Part shown: positions 52,301 through 59,665 of the stretch, piece by piece
Numbering within the stretch: position 1 is the first letter of the stretch
Layout of the letters: every line of letters begins with the position of its first letter
DNA from: CAZZEX01 sp964653285
GTDB lineage: Bacteria; Chloroflexota; Anaerolineae; B4-G1
Direction of reading: 5' to 3'
Assembly (NCBI GenBank): GCA_964653285.1
Contig: CAZZEX010000011.1
Span: 9,991-73,990 of the forward strand
DNA length: 64,000 nt
Program-made: the position numbers and the translations under genes
The notes under the pieces: generated by a model
Told to the model about the DNA's origin: nothing
The model's database searches: none
What the model saw: only the letters and a program-made list of their open reading frames with translations

Positions 52301-52468
52301 GCGCTGGACGAACTCGGCGTCGCTCGACAGATGGGGGGCCAGCACCTTGAGGGCCACGTAGCGCCGCAGAGAAGGCTGCCAGGCCTTGTAGACGCTGGCC
52401 ATCCCCCCTTCGCCAATCAGTTCGATGATTTGATACTGTCCCAGGGTGGTGCCTACCAGGTTGGTCAT
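49349..52468 (-). CDS. Transmembrane Ser/Thr protein kinase with TPR and LamG sensor region
   Basis: A 1039-residue protein. The kinase domain (10-275) has GEGGMASVYKA, Lys41, HRDIKPANILI (Asp135, Asn140), DFGIVKAL (Asp153) and GTPHYMSPEQ, so it is a complete Hanks-type kinase. A Pro-rich linker leads to one membrane helix (335-360). Outside follow TPR repeats (about 365-650), two of them almost identical, then a jelly-roll-like domain (about 690-850, SIRCEADANTEGIYQRY) and a LamG/concanavalin domain (about 870-1030, WQHVVVTWQSGERKIYVNGA). GGAGG precedes the ATG. Position between wecB and wzz suggests it senses a glycan and controls its synthesis; that is inference. Confidence 0.88.
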   Translation of the reverse strand: MTNLVGTTLGQYQIIELIGEGGMASVYKAWQPSLRRYVALKVLAPHLSSDAEFVQRFHQEAVSAANLKHTNIVTIHDVGTESGYHYIAMEFIEGASLEERIRSGQVFALEQAVDIVSQIGSALDYAHQRGFIHRDIKPANILIDASGRAVLTDFGIVKALSGSGMTATLTRAGTVFGTPHYMSPEQVQDEPLDHRSDLYSLGIVCYEMLSGQVPFSGTTHSVLYAQVYTPPPPLHGVTGAAVPPPVEAVVNKMLIKERERRYNSAGEFARDLAQAVAGIWPAGIGGETVVAMPMGTGTEVVEPTPGGMPATVVAQPAQPPTPQPTPAPARRSRWPLVLGAVVVAAGVLLILGAVAWVLVLEKQYTLKSAQVALDASDYAQAVDGFSQVLENDPDNVEAMAGLLEAAANLAQAGQSDAAIEAYETVWQAKPEEVQALHGLGQAYEAQGEWEKAAGWYERWTQAAPGNVSASSALGNAHFNLGEYERAVAAYERAEALGASSAEMDTHLGLAYYELGEYEQAVAAYERAEALGASSAEVDAHLGLAYYELAQYDKAIEPLQNGVSQNPEDFQLQRALGVSLYVQDQPEQAAEHLNKAVALGADHTGDELMDVYYALGGYYFGEQDYEQAISFYEQAQGFDPEGQAIWADEARANFDEAYLRLAPSVMKKALLDLDFSNIVTEGDETYAVARTGQKVEIKGVVHLVDGPRAGSRALVVEEGTTNLFSNPSAETDTRGYSGVTGEETITRVSTQAKFGEYSIRCEADANTEGIYQRYTSVDNGNYAFSVWLRGSGVVKLRIYIAGWVQFTDSAEITLTDVWTRHSVTLNVTADHAYVGGIVWQSGDGTADFCSDGWQMEAKPYATTYCDGDQGPGYSWSGVPHASPSARAASSVSVPSAGAISGPTGSINIWWHPGHAYAVDYYRYLFDLRDGTDWGYLYWDYNNDKYSFTGLLSDAQTFSANEWQHVVVTWQSGERKIYVNGALENSDSTSQSRSIPAVFYIGVGHSGYPMNGATAEFAIFDHVLTAEEVAALYRVGVSASR
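50837..51040 (-). repeat. Two 102-bp tandem repeats inside the kinase TPR region
   Basis: 50837-50938 and 50939-51040 are about 95% alike and encode successive 34-residue TPRs with AYERAEALGASSAE. The near identity of DNA, not just protein, marks a recent internal duplication. Confidence 0.88.
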
Positions 52469-52712
52469 GACGCATGCCTCCTGTGATTACTACGTCCGAA
52501 TGACGAGCGGCAGGTGGCGAATGGCGACTCTCCTCTTCCTATCTCCTCATTCTCGTCCCCTTGCCTCCTCATCTTCCCGTCTCTCCTCCCGCCCGCTTGG
52601 CCCTGGGCATTGAAGTCCGCGTGCACGCCAGGCACAATCGTCTCGGTCCTCGCTGCCTTCCTTCCTGGAACGCCGAACTACGTGTGAGGCAAATCCCGAA
52701 CCGGACCACATT

Positions 52713-53990
52713 CTACTTCTCTTGTTCTGTTTCCTCTCCCTTCCACCACTCCACGGCAAAGGCCCCGCACACGCCCAGCATCAGGCCCAGGGCCCCTGCC
52801 ACGGCTGTGTTGAGCAACTTGCGCGGGCTCACTGGCTGCTCAGGGGCGGCGGCCTGGCTGGCCAGCCGCACCTCGCCGCTGGTGTCCTCCGCCGCGATGC
52901 GCACCTCCTCCACCTTACGGGCCAGGGTCACGTAGGTCTCCCGCGCCACGTCCTGGGCGCGGGTCAGGCGATTCCCCTCCGTCTGGCTCTCCTGGAGTTG
53001 CTGCTGCAAGGTCAGAATCTGCGGCTCCAATGTCGCCACCTGGGCCTCGGCCTCCTCCTCCCTGGCCTCCAGGGTGGTCACCAGTTCATCCAAGAAAAGC
53101 GCCAACTCACCGGCTGTCCGCTCCGACGAGAGGAGGGTTGCATCGGAGATCTGCAGCCAGACGGAAGGCCCGGCCCCCAATTCAGCACCGTAGGACGCCG
53201 TCCGCTCCGGCCGAGAGGTCTGTACATTGAAGGCCTGGATCTGCAGAAGCAGCGCCGTCAGGTCGTCCCCCGGATTTACCGGTCCATCCGCCGGCTGGCT
53301 GGCGATATTACCCTGCAGTGCCCGGGCGTTTCGCACGGCCCGCTCGATCTCCCGCTGCTCGACGAGATAGTCTTGCAGGTCCTGCTGTGCTGACGTCAGT
53401 TGCGCCCCCAGGAGCGCTGCTTGATTGCGGGCCTGAAACGCCACCAGCGCCTGTTCGGCCGCCTCCAGTTCCGCCCGCGCCCGCTCCAGCTGGTTTTCAA
53501 AGAAGTGCACCTGCTGATCGCTGTGGGCACCGTAGATCTCGTTAGCCCGGGCCACGAACAACCCTGCCCAGGCGTTGGCGACGCGCGCCGCCTCCTCGGG
53601 GTCCCGGTAGCGGACCGCCAGCCGTACCATGCTGGGATCCGCCCCTGCCCCTGCCTCCAGCATCTCCCGCAGATTTTGAAGGGTCTCGACGCCCTCGGGA
53701 AGGGGATTGAGGCAGGCCAGGAGGTCCTGGAGCAGGTCGTCGCTGGCGGCCAGTTCGGGGTACGCCTTGTAGGCCGGCTGGATGCCGTTCACCGTCTCGA
53801 AGCGGGGGTCGAAACGCATCACGTAGCGCGGTTCGGTGACCGCCACCAGGGCCGTGGCCTCGTAAGTGGGAGGGGTAAGGAAACCCATCACCAGCGCGGC
53901 TACTGCCATCACCAGTGCCAGTCCCACGATCCACTTCCAGTAACGGATCAGTACCTCGACGTATTGACGCAGGTTAATCTCTTCTTCCAC
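52713..53990 (-). CDS. wzz: Chain-length determinant protein (Wzz-like, PCP family)
   Basis: A 425-residue protein. INLRQYVEVLIRYWKWIVGL followed by a membrane helix (about 15-36) and TPPTYEATALVAV is the Wzz N-terminal signature. A long coiled-coil region (about 160-370) lies outside. SPRKLLNTAVAGALGLMLGV is the second membrane helix (about 390-412), preceded by the family's Pro-rich PEQPVSPRK motif. No kinase domain follows, so it is of the Wzz/PCP1-like or split Wzc type. The start is GTG with AAGGAGG upstream. The 244 bases downstream (52469-52712) show no gene. Confidence 0.88.
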   Translation of the reverse strand: MEEEINLRQYVEVLIRYWKWIVGLALVMAVAALVMGFLTPPTYEATALVAVTEPRYVMRFDPRFETVNGIQPAYKAYPELAASDDLLQDLLACLNPLPEGVETLQNLREMLEAGAGADPSMVRLAVRYRDPEEAARVANAWAGLFVARANEIYGAHSDQQVHFFENQLERARAELEAAEQALVAFQARNQAALLGAQLTSAQQDLQDYLVEQREIERAVRNARALQGNIASQPADGPVNPGDDLTALLLQIQAFNVQTSRPERTASYGAELGAGPSVWLQISDATLLSSERTAGELALFLDELVTTLEAREEEAEAQVATLEPQILTLQQQLQESQTEGNRLTRAQDVARETYVTLARKVEEVRIAAEDTSGEVRLASQAAAPEQPVSPRKLLNTAVAGALGLMLGVCGAFAVEWWKGEETEQEK

Positions 53991-54023
53991 CCTGTCCTCC
54001 TTATACGCGATCGCCCGGGAGTC

Positions 54024-54668
54024 CTACACCACTTCTAACTCCCGCAGCACGTCCAACACCTTCGGCAGCGGCTCCTGCCACAGCCACTCCACCTGCAGCC
54101 AGAGGCCCGGCATGGCCTCAGAGCGGTACACACCTTCCGCGCCGGACAGTACTACGCGGTAGCGACCGTCTTTGCCCAGGCGGTAGAACTCGGCCTGCTG
54201 TCGCAGAGGGTCAATCAGCCAGTATTCCCGCACGCCGCCGACTTCGTACTCGTAGAACTTGGTACCCCGGTCGCGGGCTATGCTCTCCGGTGAGACGATC
54301 TCCACCACAAGGTCGCCCGGGCCGTCCAGGTGGGTCTCTCGCAAGCGGTCTCGATGCTTGCGGGCGACGAAGAGCAAATCGGGTTCCCGCCCCGGCAGGT
54401 CTGCTCCGGTCTTCATCTGAAACGGCGCTGGTCGCACTATGCCCAGATCATGCGCCTCTACGTAGACGCTGAACACTGCCGTCAGGAACCGCGCCAGGTC
54501 CTGATGGCGATCTGAAGCCGGTGAAACCATCTCCACCTCCCCATCCACCCACTCGGCCCGGGTGTCCTCGTCGCACCAGTCCAGAAACTCCTCGTAGGTC
54601 ATTCTCTCCGGCCGTGGCCGTTGCCCTTCTGTCACCAGGGTGTTCTCTACAATACCTACCCGTGCCAT
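54024..54668 (-). CDS. Uma2 family endonuclease-like protein, copy 4
   Basis: About 214 residues. MTYEEFLDWCDEDTRAEWVD, GREPDLLFVA, DLVVEIVSPESIARDRGTKF and EYWLIDP keep the PD-(D/E)XK residues. It is a more distant relative of the three copies at 35-43 kb and ends naturally at ELEVV without the tail. ATG at 54668 is preferred to the GTG at 54725, whose extra residues come from a repetitive CACGTTTCACG-like stretch. It ends 33 bases before wzz and may be co-transcribed with it. Confidence 0.85.
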   Translation of the reverse strand: MARVGIVENTLVTEGQRPRPERMTYEEFLDWCDEDTRAEWVDGEVEMVSPASDRHQDLARFLTAVFSVYVEAHDLGIVRPAPFQMKTGADLPGREPDLLFVARKHRDRLRETHLDGPGDLVVEIVSPESIARDRGTKFYEYEVGGVREYWLIDPLRQQAEFYRLGKDGRYRVVLSGAEGVYRSEAMPGLWLQVEWLWQEPLPKVLDVLRELEVV

Positions 54669-54775
54669 CCTCGGCCCCCTACCTCGAACATGAAACACGA
54701 AACGTGAAACGTGGCGGGTGATCACGCTTCACGTCCCACCTTCTACACCCCGTCGAATTGCGCGGTTCGAACTGA

Positions 54776-54804
54776 ATTATAAAGGCACTACCCTGCCCTG
54801 TCAA
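54776..54804 (-). promoter_or_regulatory. Consensus sigma-70-type promoter before Uma2 copy 4
   Basis: Minus strand TTGACA (54799-54804), 17-base spacer, TATAAT (54776-54781): both hexamers match consensus exactly. Transcription would start near 54769, giving a leader of about 100 bases before the Uma2 ATG. It probably also drives wzz and perhaps the kinase. Confidence 0.8.
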
Positions 54805-54818
54805 GCGCATTTGCATCT

Positions 54819-55889
54819 CTATGCAGCCCCCGCCCCTCCCAGCCGCTGCTTGAGGAAGGCGATGGTCTCTACCGGCGTCGGGTCCACGCCGTTGAGCAAA
54901 CCTAAGTAGAAACTCACGTAGTCGCCGAAATGGATCAGGGAAAACATGTGAGCGAGACGGCTTTCACCCCGGCCCTGCAGTGTCTCGGCCACCACGCCCT
55001 CGCGCAGAAGCAGTTCCCGCGTCACCTCCCAGCGCACCTGCACGCGTGGATGATCCAGGCTTGAACGCAGCATCAGTACGACTGCCCTCTCTCGCACGGC
55101 CTGGGGGATGCCGAAGCCTACGACGGAGTTGTGATTCAGTTCGGGCAACACTTCGGAGAAAGCCCAGTGCTTGCTGTTCTCGTTGAACTGCGTCTTCCAG
55201 CGGTTGGCGACGGCGGCCAGGAACCCCGCCCCGTAGACAACCGGCAGCCGATCCGTGAGCCGGCCGGCCAGGGACTTGGCCGCGTTGTGCTCTGTCGGCA
55301 CCTCGGGCCCGATCTCCGCCTGCCACTCCTCCATCACCCGGACAGCCTCTTCAAGATCGGCGGAGTAATCCCGCGCCAGCCCCAGCCGGCACAAGAGCCT
55401 CAGCAGCAGAACGAAGGAGTAACCTAGCGCGGCCCGTGGCTGAGACAGGTAATCGAAACGAACCAGTGGTATCTCTCTCTCCTGCGCCAGCGCGGCTAAA
55501 TTTCCCCCTGTCGTGATTACTGCGGGCCGGCTTCCCCGTTCCGGGGCCTCTCCAAAGGCCGAGAGGGTCTCCTCCGTGTTGCCCGAGTAACTGCAGCCGA
55601 TGACCAGATAACCGGGGCCACGGACGAAGGCGGGAAGCGTGTAGCCGCGCACAATAGTGATGGGAACGGCACATTCTCCGGCCACCAGTTCCTGCAGCAG
55701 GGTTCCACCGATGGCCGAACCGCCCATCCCCAGAATGACGATGTGCCGAACCGCCTCGTAGGCAGGTGGCAACTCCAGTCCTTGGGCCAGTACCCAGGCC
55801 GCTCGACACTGCTGTGGCAGTTCACCGATGCGTTCGAGCATGCCGCTGGAGTCGAGTTCGCCAAAACGTGTATGGTCGTCCAGGTTCAT
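54819..55889 (-). CDS. Bifunctional phosphoglucose/phosphomannose isomerase
   Basis: About 356 residues with two SIS domains. HIVILGMGGSAIGGTLLQEL and IGCSYSGNTEETLSAFGEA bind the phosphosugar; KTQFNENSKHWAFSEVLPEL NHN is represented by NENSKHWAFSEVLPELNHN near residue 240, the region with the catalytic Glu and His of the PGI/PMI family. It interconverts fructose-6-phosphate with glucose-6-phosphate and mannose-6-phosphate, supplying sugar-nucleotide pathways. The ATG at 55889 has GGAGGAT upstream; the in-frame ATG at 55904 overlaps that site. Confidence 0.9.
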   Translation of the reverse strand: MNLDDHTRFGELDSSGMLERIGELPQQCRAAWVLAQGLELPPAYEAVRHIVILGMGGSAIGGTLLQELVAGECAVPITIVRGYTLPAFVRGPGYLVIGCSYSGNTEETLSAFGEAPERGSRPAVITTGGNLAALAQEREIPLVRFDYLSQPRAALGYSFVLLLRLLCRLGLARDYSADLEEAVRVMEEWQAEIGPEVPTEHNAAKSLAGRLTDRLPVVYGAGFLAAVANRWKTQFNENSKHWAFSEVLPELNHNSVVGFGIPQAVRERAVVLMLRSSLDHPRVQVRWEVTRELLLREGVVAETLQGRGESRLAHMFSLIHFGDYVSFYLGLLNGVDPTPVETIAFLKQRLGGAGAA

Positions 55890-55964
55890 TAGACTATCCT
55901 CCATTTGGTAGAGTACAAATCATCACGGCGGTGATGATACCAGCAGCAGACATGATTGTCAACC

Positions 55965-55993
55965 TTGCGCGAACGTATACTAGGCGTTATAAT
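55965..55993 (+). promoter_or_regulatory. Promoter of tRNA-Leu and trigger factor
   Basis: TTGCGC (55965-55970), 17-base spacer, TATAAT (55988-55993). The tRNA starts 13 bases after the -10 box, a normal distance for a short 5' leader. The trigger factor gene 84 bases after the tRNA may be on the same transcript. Confidence 0.7.
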
Positions 55994-56005
55994 GAAACCC
56001 AGCCC

Positions 56006-56087
56006 GGGGAAGTGTCGGAATGGGCAGACGAGCGTGACTTAGGATCACGTGGGGCAACCCGTGCGGGTTCGAGTCCCGCCTTCCCCA
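56006..56087 (+). tRNA. tRNA-Leu (anticodon TAG)
   Basis: 82 bases. The acceptor stem GGGGAAG pairs with CTTCCCC and is followed by the A discriminator. The anticodon arm GTGA-CTTAGGA-TCAC gives anticodon TAG. A long variable arm (GTGGGGCAACCCGT) marks a class II tRNA, as expected for Leu. The T arm is GCGGG-TTCGAGT-CCCGC. CCA is not encoded. Confidence 0.95.
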
Positions 56088-56170
56088 TCTGATAAGGCAG
56101 ACTTTCGAGCCATTTGTCTGGGCTCAGGCCGAAGCCGGCCCCAAGATTGTGAATGAGGAGGCACACGCAC

Positions 56171-57505
56171 TTGGAAATCACCACCGAATCTCTGGAGAAT
56201 CGTCAACTACGCCTCACCATCGAGGTGGACGAAGAGCGGGCCCAACAGGCCATGCGGCGCGCTGCGCGCCAGATCGCCAAACAAGTAAACATCCCCGGCT
56301 TCCGTAAAGGAAAGGCTCCCTACGGCCTCATCGTACAGCGCTACGGCGAGGATACGGTCCGCAAGGAGGCTGCCGAAGCGCTGGCCGAGGCAGTCTACCG
56401 CGAGGCCTTGGAACAGGAGGAGATCGAACTCTACGCTCCCGGTGGGTTGGAGGAGGTCATACTGCACCCGATCACTTTCAAGTTCACTATTCCTCTGCGC
56501 CCGACGGTGGAATTGGGCGACTACCGCAACTATCGCCTCAAGCCTCCGAGGGTCAGGGTCTCCAAGAAGCAGGTGCAACAGGCGCTCGAAGAGATCCGCG
56601 AGCAGAACGTAATCCTGGAACTCGCTGATCGCCCGGCCGCGCTGGGTGACGGAGTTGCGATTGATCTCGTGGGGCAGGCAGCCGAGGGAGTGGAGTTTCT
56701 CAAGGGAGACGACATCCGCATACTGTTAGACGCCGAAAGCGCTGATCCAGCACCAGGGTTCGCCGAGGCTATCGTGGGGATGGAGGCAGGTGAAGAGCGC
56801 ACCTTCACGCTGACTCTGCCGGACGACTTTTCCCGGCAGGAGTTACGGGGCCAGGAGGCGGAGTTCACCGTCAAGATGGTGGGAGTCTACGAGAGCACCT
56901 TCCCCGAACTGGACGATGACCTGGCGCGTACTGTCGGCAACTTCGATTCCCTCAAGGAATTGGAGAAGCACATCAGAGAGCAGTTGCAACAGGCGGCGCA
57001 GGGGAAAGCCGACGAGGAATACACAGAGCAGGTACTGGAGGCCATCCTCGAGCAGGCTCAGGTCGAGTACCCGCCTGTGATGCTTGAAAAGGAACTGGAC
57101 AAGGCTGTCGGGGAGGTCGAGCAGGCGGTGAGGCGCGAGATGCGACTCTCGCTGGAGGATTACCTGCGTCTTCAGAATCAGACCATGGAGGGGCTGCGGG
57201 AGGAATTGGAGCCCCGGACTGCGGCCCGGCTCAAGCGTGCCCTGGTGCTGGGTGAGGTCGTGAGGCAGGAAGGGCTTGAGGTAAACGAGGAAGAAATCGA
57301 CGCGCACATCACGAACGTCAGCGGCCCGTGGGGTGTCCGGGCTGACAAGGTGCGTGCGTCCCTCAGTTCCGACGAGGGGCGGCAGGTGGTGCGTAGCCAT
57401 CTGCTGGCTGACAAGGCGGTGCAGCGGCTGGTCGCCATCGCCAAGGGAGAGGCAGAGGAGCAGGAAGCGGGAAGCGAGAAGCAGGAAGTGGAGGAAGGAG
57501 AGTGA
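56171..57505 (+). CDS. tig: Trigger factor (ribosome-associated chaperone, peptidyl-prolyl isomerase)
   Basis: About 444 residues. NIPGFRKGKAPYGLIVQRYG is the ribosome-binding signature (GFRxGxxP). The middle PPIase domain is recognisable by GDGVAIDLVG, GFAEAIVGMEAGEERTFTLT and PDDFSRQELRGQEAEFTVKM. The C-terminal helical arms fill the rest, ending in a Glu-rich tail. The ATG at 56153 lies at the ribosome-binding site (GAGGAGG), so TTG at 56171, which gives the usual (M)EITTESLENRQ start, is preferred. It precedes clpP as in many bacteria. Confidence 0.92.
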   Translation: MEITTESLENRQLRLTIEVDEERAQQAMRRAARQIAKQVNIPGFRKGKAPYGLIVQRYGEDTVRKEAAEALAEAVYREALEQEEIELYAPGGLEEVILHPITFKFTIPLRPTVELGDYRNYRLKPPRVRVSKKQVQQALEEIREQNVILELADRPAALGDGVAIDLVGQAAEGVEFLKGDDIRILLDAESADPAPGFAEAIVGMEAGEERTFTLTLPDDFSRQELRGQEAEFTVKMVGVYESTFPELDDDLARTVGNFDSLKELEKHIREQLQQAAQGKADEEYTEQVLEAILEQAQVEYPPVMLEKELDKAVGEVEQAVRREMRLSLEDYLRLQNQTMEGLREELEPRTAARLKRALVLGEVVRQEGLEVNEEEIDAHITNVSGPWGVRADKVRASLSSDEGRQVVRSHLLADKAVQRLVAIAKGEAEEQEAGSEKQEVEEGE

Positions 57506-57522
57506 TGGGGAGGGTTCCGCCT

Positions 57523-58113
57523 ATGGCGTTAATTCCAATGGTGATCGAGACGACGGGGCGCGGCGAGCGCGCTTACGACATTTATTCGTTGTTACTCAAG
57601 GAGCGCATCATTTTCGTAGGCATGCCTATCAATGACCAAGTTGCCAACCTGGTGGTGGCCCAGTTGCTGTATCTCTCGAGTGAGGATCCAGACAAACCTA
57701 TCTCGATGTACATAAACTGTCCCGGCGGGATCATCTACCACGGGCTGGCAATCTACGACACCATGCAGCAGGTGCAAGCGCCAGTCGCGACCTACGCCGT
57801 GGGTGTGACGGCCAGCATGGGCACGGTGCTGCTGGCAGCAGGCACGAAAGGCAGTCGCTACGCGCTGCCACACGCCACCATCCACATGCACCCGGCTGGC
57901 GGCAGCGCGCAGGGGTATGCTCCCGACGTCGAGATTCAGTACAAAGAACTGAAGCGCGTCGAGGATTTGCTTCACGCACTGCTGTCGCACCACACCGGCC
58001 AGCCAATGGAACAGATCGCTGCCGATTTCGACCGCGACCGCTTTATGACCGCTGAGGAAGCAGTCAAGTATGGGCTGGTGGACCAGATTCTTCAGCCGTC
58101 GGAGGAGAAATAG
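57523..58113 (+). CDS. clpP: ATP-dependent Clp protease proteolytic subunit
   Basis: About 196 residues. ISMYINCPGG, Ser98 in GVTASMG, His123 in HMHPAGG and Asp at about 168 in AADFDRDRF form the triad in the expected order. The His region is one residue shorter than in E. coli ClpP (MHPAGG against IHQPLGG) but the His can still be aligned. The start is ATG at 57523 with GGGGAGGG upstream; the longer frame from 57502 overlaps tig. No clpX follows. Confidence 0.92.
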   Translation: MALIPMVIETTGRGERAYDIYSLLLKERIIFVGMPINDQVANLVVAQLLYLSSEDPDKPISMYINCPGGIIYHGLAIYDTMQQVQAPVATYAVGVTASMGTVLLAAGTKGSRYALPHATIHMHPAGGSAQGYAPDVEIQYKELKRVEDLLHALLSHHTGQPMEQIAADFDRDRFMTAEEAVKYGLVDQILQPSEEK

Positions 58114-58122
58114 TCGCGGGCG

Positions 58123-58755
58123 CTATTCCGCTTCCAATATGACCACCTCGCCATCGCACAGGCTGCGGAAGCGCTCGGCGTCGGCGCGGGTACCGATGAC
58201 GCCTGCTCCGTAGTGCATCGGCACTGCTACCTTCGGCCCGATGTCGGCTGCGGCCCGGGCGGCCTCCTCGGCGGCCATCGTGTAGGTCCCTCCTACCGGC
58301 AGCAAAGCCACGTCACAGCGGACGTCGGCCATCTCCGGGATGCGGTCAGTGTCGCCGGCGAAGTAGAGACGCTCCCCACCCACTGTCACGATGAACCCGA
58401 CATGCTCGGCCCGCCTGGGGTGGAAGCGCTTCTTCACATTGTAGGCCGGCACGGCCTCGATCTCCACCTCTCCCACCGCCGTGCGCTCCCCTGGCCGCAA
58501 TGCACGCACGTCGCCGCGCAACTTCTTCGCCGCCCCATGGCTGGCAACGACCACCGTCCCAGGCCCACTGATCCGCTTTACGTCTTTCGGGGAGCAATGG
58601 TCGTGGTGCTCGTGGCTGATCAGAATGACGTCGGCCTGGGGGTGGCGGCCCTTCAGTCTCCACGGGTCGAAGTAAATCGTCGGCGGTCCATCGAGGCGAA
58701 AAGTGGCGTGTCCCAGCCAATGCAAGCGTTCAAGCAGACTTACGGAAGCATTCAT
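58123..58755 (-). CDS. MBL-fold metallo-hydrolase (UPF0173-like)
   Basis: A 210-residue protein. ILISHEHHDHCSPKD is the HxHxDH zinc motif (as HEHHDH), and LYFAGDTD and VPMHYGAG supply the later Asp and His ligands. The short size and LHWLGHATFRLDG start are typical of the UPF0173/YtkL-like group with unassigned substrates. It is convergent with clpP, nine bases apart, with no clear terminator between them. Confidence 0.88.
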   Translation of the reverse strand: MNASVSLLERLHWLGHATFRLDGPPTIYFDPWRLKGRHPQADVILISHEHHDHCSPKDVKRISGPGTVVVASHGAAKKLRGDVRALRPGERTAVGEVEIEAVPAYNVKKRFHPRRAEHVGFIVTVGGERLYFAGDTDRIPEMADVRCDVALLPVGGTYTMAAEEAARAAADIGPKVAVPMHYGAGVIGTRADAERFRSLCDGEVVILEAE

Positions 58756-58820
58756 CGTGACTCCTCCTCATTTCCTCATCGCCAGCGACCGAGGTGTAGA
58801 ATGCGGTTACGTTTCGCGTT

Positions 58821-59498
58821 TCACACCTTCACGCCTTCGCGTGTCACCCACACCAGTGCCGTGCCCTTTGTGGTGCTGAGTTGGTAGACCGCCCCCCGCG
58901 GCACAACGGTGAAATCGCCCGGGTGTAGGTGCAACATACTCTGGGATGTGCGCACGGTGGCAGTGCCATTCAGGATAAAGAGCAGCACGTCGTGGGAGGC
59001 TGGTATCTCGACAGGCCACGTCCCCTCTCCCCACGCCGTCTGCACGATGGAGTCCTCGACCGGGGCGACGGTCTGGAACTGAAACGGTAGGGCGAGCGCC
59101 TGCACCACACGGTGGAGGCTGATACGCTTCAGTTTCGCCTCACCGGCGATGGTGTAGAGGCGGCGGCGGCCGTTCTTCCGTTCGGGAATGAAGCCGCAGC
59201 GCAGGAGCAGCACGCTGGCACGCAACGCTGCACTGGAGCGGTGTCTTACTCCCTTCGGCACGACGGCTAACTCACCCGGCCGCAGTCGCACCTCTCCCCA
59301 CTCACTCTCCAACAGGATAGTCCCCTCGTAGGCCCAGAACAGTTCATCGTTATCCAGGTGCTTGTGCCACTCCAGCATTCCCTGGCAGATGTAGATACTG
59401 ACGACAATGTCACCGACGCGGGCGATGTTCATCATCGAGAATGGCTTATCCAGTCCCGCGGCCAGCTGGGAGACGTTTAGTTTCTTTAGGATGGTCAT
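58821..59498 (-). CDS. Bicupin protein
   Basis: About 225 residues with two cupin barrels. The first has GMLEWHKHLDNDELFWAYEG and VRLRPGELAVVPKGVRHRSS, giving the His, His, Glu, His metal ligands. The second (SHDVLLFILNGTATVRT, LHLHPGDFTVVPRGAVYQL) lacks the first His pair and is probably structural. Function unknown. The ATG at 59507 lies inside the promoter's -10 box and cannot be on the transcript, so ATG at 59498 is the start, nearly at the predicted +1: a leaderless message. Confidence 0.85.
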   Translation of the reverse strand: MTILKKLNVSQLAAGLDKPFSMMNIARVGDIVVSIYICQGMLEWHKHLDNDELFWAYEGTILLESEWGEVRLRPGELAVVPKGVRHRSSAALRASVLLLRCGFIPERKNGRRRLYTIAGEAKLKRISLHRVVQALALPFQFQTVAPVEDSIVQTAWGEGTWPVEIPASHDVLLFILNGTATVRTSQSMLHLHPGDFTVVPRGAVYQLSTTKGTALVWVTREGVKV

Positions 59499-59505
59499 CA
59501 ACGCC

Positions 59506-59534
59506 ATTATACTTTCTCAGTGGCCGGGGTGCAA
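59506..59534 (-). promoter_or_regulatory. Promoter of the bicupin gene (leaderless)
   Basis: Minus strand TTGCAC (59529-59534), 17-base spacer, TATAAT (59506-59511). The predicted start of transcription, about 59499, falls at the ATG of 59498. Confidence 0.7.
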
Positions 59535-59557
59535 GTAAGGGCACGACTCCCCTCTGC

Positions 59558-59586
59558 TTGCCAGTGCCCGATGCCTCAGGTATAAT
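59558..59586 (+). promoter_or_regulatory. Promoter of the nurA-herA operon
   Basis: TTGCCA (59558-59563), 17-base spacer, TATAAT (59581-59586), about 80 bases before the nurA GTG. It diverges from the bicupin promoter; the two -35 boxes are 23 bases apart. The leader contains a GC-rich hairpin (CCCCCAGCCAGGGGG near 59630). Confidence 0.75.
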
Positions 59587-59665
59587 GCATCTGGAGCCCC
59601 CGACGTAGTGGGGAAGCACTCGCAGCACCCCCAGCCAGGGGGAGCCTGGGCGCGAGGAGGCCTGA

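Noticed and set aside
52469..52712. A 70-codon Arg/Glu-rich frame on the minus strand between the kinase and wzz
   Set aside because: Low-complexity sequence, no ribosome-binding site, partly overlapping wzz in another frame.
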